From an uncultured Marvinbryantia sp. (GTDB lineage Bacteria; Bacillota; Clostridia; Lachnospirales; Lachnospiraceae), in assembly GCA_934373455.1 (NCBI GenBank), contig CAKRON010000078.1, forward strand, positions 1 through 11,714: a stretch of DNA of 11,714 nt. Direction: 5' to 3'. Made by a program: the position numbers and the translations under genes. The notes under the pieces were generated by a model. It saw only the letters and a list, made by a program, of their open reading frames with translations, had not been told where the DNA came from and made no database searches. This document shows positions 7,000-11,714 of this stretch, in pieces. Every line of letters begins with the position of its first letter. Position 1 is the stretch's first letter.

Positions 7000-8442
7000 A
7001 TGAAAGAGAAGAAGAGCAACATAGGAAAATACCTACTGATCCTGTTTCCGTTTGTTATGGGTGGTGTTGGATTTACGGTTCTGGATGGTCAGCCAGTAGT
7101 GGATTCGTTGTTCCAAAGTATGGAGATGTATTTTTTGAATTATTCGGATTCACCGCCGAATATACTGATCGAGATTGCCAGATGGACAGCACCACTTATG
7201 ACAGCCAGCGGAGTTCTGATGTCAATATCAAAGATCCGTGGCAGAATATTACAAATGCTGCGGTATTATCGTGGAGACAGCATTGCTATATACGGAGACG
7301 ATATCCATAGGAAAGAAATGGTACAGGCACTGGGAACGTGTGGGATAGATGCCGGAGAAGATTGGGAATGGGTGAAAGCAAAAAAATATCTGCTTCTTGG
7401 AAATGAGGACGAGAATTTTCGATTTTACGGGCAACACAGAGAAGAACTGGCAGGGCATACCGTTTATCTGAAATCTGAAAATCTTGCGGCAGAAGGAATT
7501 TTGGATCCGCATTTACGCCTGTTCTGTCCGGAAGAAACAGCAGCCAGATTATACTGGAGAAGGAATTGCCTATATGAAACCTCCTGTGCACACGGACATC
7601 ATCTGCAGATCGTACTCCTGGGATTCGGACTTCTGGGGGAAAAACTTTTGGAATATGCATTACAGGATAATATTTTTGATCCGGAACAGCGGATCGAGTA
7701 TCATATCTTTGGCGACGGAGCCGAGTTTCAGGCTTCACACAGGGAACTGTCTCAGATGAGTGACCCGGTGATTTTCCATGCAGAACACTGGTATGAGAAC
7801 ATACCGTTTCTGGAATCTGCAGACAGGATCCTTCTGCTTCCACAGAAAGGGCAGCTTGGACTGGCAGGAAAGCTTCTGGCATCTACAACAGGTACTGCGT
7901 TTGAAGTATTTACGGTGGAAGACGATGGATTTGAACTGTTATCGGGAGGAGAACGTTTGCATGTACTGGAATGGGAAAAAGAAGCATGGAACCCGGCAAA
8001 TGTACTGGGAACAGAGATGTTTGAGCATGCAAAGAAATTGAATCTTCATTATGCATATCTGTACGGAGGTGTGGAGGAAAATTCGGAAAATCTGGATCTA
8101 GAGTGGGGAAAATTGGACGGATTTACCAGATATTCCAATGTCAGTGCGGCCGATTATCATAAGATACGGGTATATATGATGAAGACAGACGGATGGAGTA
8201 TGGATGTTGCCAGCCTAATTCCGGAACAGATGGAACTTCTGGCAGAGCTTGAGCATGTCCGGTGGTGCAGGTATCATCAGTTCCACAACTGGCGAATGGG
8301 AATTCCAGAAAATGGTGCGAGAAAAGATGCTTCGCTTCGGATCCACAAGGATCTGATACCGTATGAGGAACTGCCGGAAAAAGAAAAGGAAAAAGATAAG
8401 GATAATATCCGCATGCTGCAGAAGTTGTTTGCAGAAAGTTAG
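7000..8442 (+). CDS. Membrane-anchored TrkA-N/RCK-like protein with C-terminal RyR domain
   Basis: The start ATG 7000 is 17 bp after the STAND stop, and the upstream AGGAG overlaps that stop codon, so the pair is probably cotranscribed and coupled. The 480-residue product has a hydrophobic segment at about 11-28, a short loop (29-57) without a K+-channel selectivity motif, and a second hydrophobic segment at about 58-76 (IARWTAPLMTASGVLMSI). Two Rossmann-like units follow: a degenerate one from about 93 (IAIYGDD), and a clearer one with IVLLGFGLLGE (G208-x-G-x-x-G213), as in TrkA-N/RCK domains that bind NAD(H) or other nucleotides. Residues about 411-478 match the RyR domain: AELEHVRW (H419, R421, W422), HNWRMG, then LIPYEELPEKEKEKD. 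Prokaryotic TrkA-N plus RyR proteins have been predicted to act as ligand sensors in conflict systems. Here it could be a membrane effector or receptor for the STAND protein. Channel activity is speculative. Confidence 0.8.
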   Translation: MKEKKSNIGKYLLILFPFVMGGVGFTVLDGQPVVDSLFQSMEMYFLNYSDSPPNILIEIARWTAPLMTASGVLMSISKIRGRILQMLRYYRGDSIAIYGDDIHRKEMVQALGTCGIDAGEDWEWVKAKKYLLLGNEDENFRFYGQHREELAGHTVYLKSENLAAEGILDPHLRLFCPEETAARLYWRRNCLYETSCAHGHHLQIVLLGFGLLGEKLLEYALQDNIFDPEQRIEYHIFGDGAEFQASHRELSQMSDPVIFHAEHWYENIPFLESADRILLLPQKGQLGLAGKLLASTTGTAFEVFTVEDDGFELLSGGERLHVLEWEKEAWNPANVLGTEMFEHAKKLNLHYAYLYGGVEENSENLDLEWGKLDGFTRYSNVSAADYHKIRVYMMKTDGWSMDVASLIPEQMELLAELEHVRWCRYHQFHNWRMGIPENGARKDASLRIHKDLIPYEELPEKEKEKDKDNIRMLQKLFAES

Positions 8443-8458
8443 AAGGGAAGGTAAAGAA

Positions 8459-8617
8459 ATGTATTATCTGCTGCTTGATGAAATTCGGATGTTAGATTAT
8501 TTTGAAGCTATTTTGAATGGCTATCTTCGCAAAGATAATATGGATGTATTTGTGACGGGAAGTAATAAAATCCTTCTTCACGGGTACTTCCTTCGCTCTT
8601 ATGTAAATATAAAATGA
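8459..8617 (+). pseudogene. Internal fragment of an AAA_14/DUF4143-type ATPase
   Basis: ATG 8459 follows GAAGGGAAGG and lies 16 bp after the RyR gene stop. The 52-residue frame carries the Walker B region YYLLLDEIRMLDYFEAILN and the sensor strand MDVFVTGSN, the pattern of the AAA_14/DUF4143 family. The Walker A half is absent and the sequence diverges after SNKILLH, ending at TGA 8615-8617. Intact members run to about 400-450 residues, so this is a relic, not a small gene. Its sequence differs clearly from the intact ATPase downstream (LDEIRMLDYF here against LDEIQECQEA there), so it comes from a different family member and is not a local duplicate. It may still be translated as the third frame of the operon, but a function is unlikely. 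Confidence 0.65.
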
Positions 8618-8902
8618 TTGAAATTTTTCATTATTAAATACATATATTTATAATTAAGAGAGTTACAATGCCGGTACCTTGGGAACATCGGAGGCTGTAA
8701 TTATGAGGGTTTTTGATAGGAAAAAGTCTTTTAATATATTTTGAACAATGATATAATATTCTAAAATGTTGACAGATGGAGATTTTTGCTTTCTAAAATG
8801 TTGATAGATGGACATTTTCACCTTCTAAAATGTTGATAATAAAAGAAATATAGTAATTAAAATATTACAAAGTTGTTCTAGATAAAAATATTATTTGGTA
8901 AC
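8618..8902 (+). other. AT-rich intergenic region upstream of the DUF4143 ATPase
   Basis: About 285 bp without an intact gene. It holds the 32-bp tandem repeats (listed separately), a TATAAT at 8752-8757 lacking a strong -35, and a short frame (8658-8744) reading NAGTLGTSEAVIM that loosely resembles the C-terminal GNVGTSEEGI of the intact ATPase and may be another relic. The promoter of the downstream ATPase must lie here. TTGATA at 8833-8838 with TAAAAT about 19 bases later is one possible but weak pair. Confidence 0.4.
8759..8838 (+). repeat. Tandem 32-bp direct repeat, 2.5 copies
   Basis: Copies begin at 8759, 8791 and 8823, an exact 32-base period. Each starts TTCTAAAATGTTGA; the first two continue (C/T)AGATGGA(G/C)ATTTT with small differences before the next copy, and the third is cut off after TTGATA. 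Each unit contains a -35-like TTGACA or TTGATA. Short repeats with this look occur at the ends of some insertion sequences (IS21-type ends carry several), so a decayed transposon end is possible. Protein-binding iterons controlling the following ATPase gene are an alternative. No transposase gene or matching opposite end is visible. Confidence 0.75.
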
Positions 8903-8908
8903 AGGAGG
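8903..8908 (+). promoter_or_regulatory. Strong ribosome binding site for the DUF4143 ATPase
   Basis: AGGAGG lies 6 bases before ATG 8915 and fixes that start. Confidence 0.8.
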
Positions 8909-8914
8909 CATTTT

Positions 8915-10237
8915 ATGTTAAAAAGAAAAGTGACACATTACATAAAAAAATGGGTAGATTCAAAAAACAAAAAATGTCTTGTAATTCAGGGAGCCAGACA
9001 AACAGGAAAAACATATATAGTTGAAAGATTTGCAGAAGAGAACTATGAAGAAATTGTTGAAATTAATTTTAAACAGATACCTTCTGCGATGGATATTTTT
9101 TCCGGTGATCTAACAGTAGATAATATGGTTATGGCTATGCGGTTTCGTTTTCCTGAAAAGAAGATTATTCCAGGAAAGACTATGATTTTTCTGGATGAGA
9201 TCCAGGAGTGTCAGGAAGCAATAACTTCTCTTAAGTTTTGGGCATTAGATAATAGATTTGATGTTATTGCATCAGGATCACTTTTAGGAATTGATTATAA
9301 ACGTGCTTCTTCTTACCCTGTTGGGTATGTTGATTATCTGAAAATGTATGGAATAGATTTTGAGGAGTTTCTTTGGGGAATGGGGATCTCTGAGGATATG
9401 ATAATGAATCTCTGTGGATATCTTGATTCAAAAACTGCTATTCCAGAGGCAATTCATTCTCAGATGATGAAATATTTTAGGCAGTATGTTGCTATAGGTG
9501 GTATGCCGGAAGCAGTTCAGAAGTATATAGATACAAAAGACTTCAGGGAGGTTGATCGGATTCAGAGAAGCCTGTTACAGGGATACCAGTATGATATAGC
9601 CCATTATGCTACAGCTGAAGAAAAGGTAAAAGCGGAGAAGTGTTACCTTTCCCTTGCGAAACAGTTATTGGATAAAGAGAATCATAAATTTCAATATAAA
9701 GAAGTTGAGCATGGAGGCAGGGCACAGAAGTATTTTTCTAGCATCGAATGGTTACTTCGTGCAGATATGTTGTATATGTGTAAACTTGTAACAGATATAA
9801 GATTTGATCTGGATGATTATGCAAGAGATGATTTTTTCAGAGCTTATACAACGGACTTGTCTCTGTTGATGGCGATGAAAGATTTTTCCTTGAAGCAGCA
9901 TATTATAGAAAATACCTTAGCAGGAAATTCCAAAGGAGGAATATTTGAATGTGCTGTAGCAGATGCTCTTTATAAGAAGGGATATCAGTTATATTTCTAT
10001 AAAAATGAGACAACGAAAAAAGAAATTGATGTAATCATTCAAAAAGATGGAAAAGTAGTTCCTATTGAGGTCAAGAGTGGAAATACACGTGCAAATTCAC
10101 TAAAGTCGATCATGAAAAATAATAAAGATATAAGCTATGGATATAAGTTTATAGATGGGAATGTAGGAACCAGCGAAGAGGGAATAATTACATTACCGCT
10201 CTATATGATTGCTTTCTTTGATAAAGTATCAGAATAA
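8915..10237 (+). CDS. AAA_14/DUF4143-family ATPase with PD-(D/E)XK-like C-terminus
   Basis: This is an intact 440-residue protein of usual family length. Walker A is GARQTGKT at 26-33 and Walker B is TMIFLDEIQE with D94 and E95. A sensor-type strand VIASGSLLG follows at about 113-121, and IGGMPEAVQKYI, typical of the family, lies in the middle. The C-terminal DUF4143 part has E345 in a helix, D372 in KEIDVIIQ and E385-x-K387 in PIEVKSG, the spacing of a PD-(D/E)XK nuclease-like fold. Members are common in bacteria and archaea, are often recently acquired, and lack a firm function; DNA or toxin-antitoxin-like roles have been suggested. The gene has its own ribosome site and a terminator 26 bp after its stop, so it is a single-gene unit beside the STAND operon, not clearly part of it. 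Its base composition is more AT-rich than that of the RyR gene, suggesting separate acquisition. Confidence 0.85.
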   Translation: MLKRKVTHYIKKWVDSKNKKCLVIQGARQTGKTYIVERFAEENYEEIVEINFKQIPSAMDIFSGDLTVDNMVMAMRFRFPEKKIIPGKTMIFLDEIQECQEAITSLKFWALDNRFDVIASGSLLGIDYKRASSYPVGYVDYLKMYGIDFEEFLWGMGISEDMIMNLCGYLDSKTAIPEAIHSQMMKYFRQYVAIGGMPEAVQKYIDTKDFREVDRIQRSLLQGYQYDIAHYATAEEKVKAEKCYLSLAKQLLDKENHKFQYKEVEHGGRAQKYFSSIEWLLRADMLYMCKLVTDIRFDLDDYARDDFFRAYTTDLSLLMAMKDFSLKQHIIENTLAGNSKGGIFECAVADALYKKGYQLYFYKNETTKKEIDVIIQKDGKVVPIEVKSGNTRANSLKSIMKNNKDISYGYKFIDGNVGTSEEGIITLPLYMIAFFDKVSE

Positions 10238-10263
10238 CTGTTCTTATTTTTGTAGACAAATTT

Positions 10264-10295
10264 GGTGTTGGGTGTTATGCCCAGCACCATTTTTC
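10264..10295 (+). terminator. Rho-independent terminator of the DUF4143 ATPase gene
   Basis: GGTGTTGGG (10264-10272) pairs with CCCAGCACC (10280-10288), with one G-T wobble, around a 7-base loop. It is followed by ATTTTTC. It lies 26 bp after the ATPase stop. Confidence 0.85.
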
Positions 10296-10475
10296 TTATC
10301 AAGAAGTCTTGCGGAATCCCGCTCTGCTTTTCTTAACAAGAATCTTTTGCGAACACTGTCTCCGGAACAAGAGGAAGTGCTTACGAAGTATTGCGATGAA
10401 ATATTTGCCAGCGGAGCAGAGACAGAAGAGTTTTTCTATCGCCTGGGTATAAAGGATGGACTGACTATCTGGTAA
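10296..10475 (+). pseudogene. C-terminal remnant of a small protein, possibly DUF6809-like
   Basis: The frame ending at TAA 10473-10475 reads protein-like from about SAFLNKNLLRTLSPEQEEVL onward, then ASGAETEEFFYRLGIKDGL. The pattern L-x-x-TLSPEQ, a helical spacer and a final F-x-x-G-(F/I)-x-x-G helix resembles the C-terminus of small clostridial helical proteins such as DUF6809, though I recall that family only loosely. The frame is open further upstream, but that part covers the terminator of the preceding gene and has no ribosome site, so the front of the gene is missing. The remnant is probably not expressed as a functional protein. Confidence 0.45.
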
Positions 10476-10482
10476 GGTCTAC

Positions 10483-10506
10483 CCACCAGTAGTGAGTACT
10501 GGGTGG
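10483..10506 (+). other. Imperfect hairpin after the small-gene remnant
   Basis: CCACCAGTA (10483-10491) pairs with TACTGG plus TGG (10497-10506) with one bulged G and a GTGAG loop. There is no T-tract after it, so it is a weak terminator candidate at best. It may belong to the RNA structure of the intron remnant that follows. Confidence 0.3.
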
Positions 10507-10639
10507 CTGTTAGTAATGGTAGTTGCTAAGCATAGACAGCGAGAAAAAGAGTGTGTGATTGAACCTCGAAATTTTGATATTTGGAAGACTAACGTTTTAA
10601 TTTCGACGGAAAGCAATACAAATCAATTCACATTGGTGA

Positions 10640-10716
10640 GAATATGAAGAGCTGTATGTGGGAAAGCCGCACTTACGGTTTTGTGAGGGGCTTACATGTG
10701 GGGTGTAAGTCTACTT
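10640..10716 (+). ncRNA. Group II intron 3' end (domains V and VI), remnant
   Basis: Domain V is recognisable at about 10649-10682. GAGCTGTATG at its 5' side carries the AGC triad and pairs with CTTACGGTT at its 3' side. Between them UGUGG pairs with CCGCA around a GAAAG loop, against the consensus GAGCCGUAUGCG-GAAA-CGCACGUACGGUU. The hairpin seems about one base short of the usual 34-nt form, which may reduce catalysis. A linker GTGAGGGG leads to domain VI, where CTTACA (10691-10696) pairs with TGTAAG (10704-10709), and the sequence runs into CTAC-TTGAC, the usual sort of 3' end; the exact boundary (about 10714-10719) is inferred. No reverse transcriptase/maturase gene and no recognisable 5' end (GUGYG) lie upstream, so only the 3' part remains. 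Confidence 0.75.
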
Positions 10717-10806
10717 GACGAGGAAGAACGAGCACCCTTGCTTGAGACATTTGACGGCGACTTATTTTTGTTCTATACTTCAAGTAAGCAGAAACTAACT
10801 GCGTAG
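10717..10806 (+). other. Possible 3' exon of a gene once interrupted by the intron
   Basis: Directly after the intron end one frame stays open for 29 codons to TAG 10804-10806 and reads protein-like (RAPLLETFDGDLFLFYTSS). No start or ribosome site lies before it. The simplest view is that it is the downstream exon of the gene into which the intron inserted, with the upstream exon lost together with the rest of the intron. The family is not recognised. Confidence 0.35.
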
Positions 10807-10831
10807 TTTGATATGGATAGAAGGTGGGATT

Positions 10832-11400
10832 ATGGTATTTAAAACAATAGGTGACAAATCAAATCCAGTTATCCTTTTTTTCACGCAATGGGGGTGACTG
10901 GGGAAAGCAGCATGCCGGTTGCAGAGAAAATGGCAGATAAATTTAATTGCGTTATGCCGACGTCAACAGTGTATTGTTCCGGGCAGAAATATCGCGGTAA
11001 AAAAGACGAGGTACAGCAAATTGTACGATTCCTGAAAAAACAGGGAATCACAGAGATAGAACTTGTAGTTGCATCTTCGATTGGTGCAGATCTTGCAATG
11101 GCATTCCTGACAGATGCAAAAATACCAGTGAAATATATATTTTTTGACGGCGGGCAGTTTGCGCAGATCGGAAAGATGACACGCAGGATTATGGCTCCGT
11201 TCTTATATGGTAATACGGTAAATGTAAGATATTGTCTGTATGACAACGGAGCGAAGACGGATGCGGATGGTAATTCTTGCGAAGAACTGGTGTTAGAAAA
11301 AGTATATCCTGACGGTAATTACGAGACCGAATTGGTAGATTTTTATCTGGTAAATACGGATACGATGCAGGTAACAGATGAACAGAAGAATACGTGGTAA
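10832..11400 (+). pseudogene. Alpha/beta hydrolase, frameshifted and apparently chimeric
   Basis: ATG 10832 behind AAGGTGGG starts MVFKTIGDKSNPVILFF. At the T-run 10875-10881 (seven T) the frame is lost and stops at 10895. Adding one T restores HAMGVTGESSMPVAEKM, which carries the oxyanion-type HAMG strand end, and the second frame runs to TAA 11398-11400. A nucleophile-elbow-like ASSIGADLAM lies about 60 residues after the HAMG segment. The fold then ends abruptly at about RIMAPFLYG. The remaining 60 residues (from NTVNVRYCLYDNG to DEQKNTW) do not look like a hydrolase cap or the catalytic-His region, but like the end of a secreted or membrane-protein domain. A deletion fusing two genes near 11210 would explain this. 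With a frameshift and no catalytic Asp/His part, it is very probably inactive. Confidence 0.65.
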
Positions 11401-11429
11401 AATAAATTCTGGGGAAGTAGGTGCATTAT

Positions 11430-11548
11430 ATGACAATGGGAGAAAGAATAAAACAACTGCGAAGTGCAAATGGGTTTACACAAGAAATGCTTGCAGAAAA
11501 ATGAATGTGTCCCGTTCGGCAATTGCAAAATGGGAAGCGGAAAACTAA
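11430..11548 (+). pseudogene. XRE-family HTH regulator fragment, frameshifted
   Basis: The ATG at 11430 lies behind GTAGGTG. It reads GERIKQLRSANGFTQEMLAEK, the first two helices of an XRE/Cro-type DNA-binding domain, then hits TGA at 11502. The next frame continues at once with MNVSRSAIAKWEAEN, the recognition helix, up to TAA 11546. One extra A in the five-A run 11497-11501 would join them as AEKMNVSRSAIAKWE. Sequence after the recognition helix (normally a G-x-P-x-x-x-x-L helix and often a C-terminal domain) is missing, because the next gene begins about 40 bp later. The product could not bind DNA as it stands. Confidence 0.75.
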
Positions 11549-11589
11549 AATTATTCGGATTGAAAAATCGGGATTCGAAGGTGCGATTG

Positions 11590-11714
11590 ATGAAAATTAT
11601 TGAAGTTAAAGAGAATAAAAAACAATATCTTGATTTGATCCTATTAGCAGATGAGCAGGAAGATATGGTTGACCGTTATCTTGATAGCGGCAAGATGTAT
11701 GTACTTGATGATAA
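11590..11714 (+). CDS. GNAT-family acetyltransferase, N-terminal part (3' partial)
   Basis: ATG 11590 with GAAGGTG about 7 bases upstream starts MKIIEVKENKKQYLDLILLA and continues DEQEDMVDRYLDSGKMYVLDD to the window edge. The pattern, a short beta strand, helix, LLLADEQE-DM-DRYL and then a second strand ending in D-D, is typical of small clostridial GNAT N-acetyltransferases. The acetyl-CoA-binding Q/R-x-x-G-x-G/A segment lies outside the window. Substrate unknown. It is preceded by the truncated XRE fragment, in a frame open through the 40-bp gap, so an upstream start cannot be formally excluded. Confidence 0.65.
   Translation, partial: MKIIEVKENKKQYLDLILLADEQEDMVDRYLDSGKMYVLDD

Noticed and set aside
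8363..8458. Upstream part of the frame containing the ATPase fragment
   Set aside because: It overlaps the C-terminus of the RyR gene in another frame and has no homology-like features; the relic begins at ATG 8459.
8759..8838. CRISPR array
   Set aside because: The units are contiguous tandem repeats with near-identical full periods, with no unique spacers and no cas genes.
10209..10295. Start of the small gene at 10209
   Set aside because: This part overlaps the end of the ATPase gene and runs through its terminator; only the region after about 10296 looks like protein.

Overview
The window looks like an accessory region from a low-GC Firmicute, most likely a gut Lachnospiraceae-type clostridium. 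This is inferred from the AT-rich codon use, AGGAG-type ribosome sites and the flavour of the proteins; no rRNA or tRNA is present to confirm it. Every supported gene lies on the + strand. The region is a mosaic of a few intact genes set in decayed fragments of mobile and ordinary genes.

Left flank (1-2125): the 3' end of an alpha/beta hydrolase; the first third of a short-chain dehydrogenase; two overlapping genes of the kind seen in clostridial integrative elements (a small 73-aa protein and a P-loop ATPase that appears 3'-truncated); about 630 bp with no intact gene but with hairpins, one terminator-like; and a frameshifted, truncated ParB N-terminal fragment.

Central operon (2159-8442): two intact, tightly spaced genes. 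The first encodes a 1607-aa protein with an N-terminal DUF4062 domain, a NACHT/STAND-type NTPase and a very long helical-repeat C-terminus, an architecture like eukaryotic nephrocystin-3 and TEP1. The second encodes a 480-aa protein with two predicted membrane segments, tandem TrkA-N/RCK-like Rossmann domains and a C-terminal RyR (ryanodine-receptor-type) domain. A soluble STAND switch paired with a membrane-anchored nucleotide-sensing-type protein is the most interesting thing here and could be an antiviral or abortive-infection module. That function is inference.

Right flank (8443-11714): a 52-aa relic of an AAA/DUF4143-type ATPase, 2.5 copies of a 32-bp tandem repeat, and an intact 440-aa AAA_14/DUF4143 ATPase with a PD-(D/E)XK-like C-terminus and its own terminator. 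These are followed by a small-gene remnant, the 3' end (domains V and VI) of a group II intron, a frameshifted and apparently chimeric alpha/beta hydrolase, a frameshifted XRE regulator fragment, and the start of a GNAT acetyltransferase that runs off the window.

Decay is widespread on both sides, yet the 4.8-kb STAND gene, its partner and the DUF4143 ATPase have unbroken frames. This fits cargo kept by selection in a site that repeatedly gains and loses mobile DNA.
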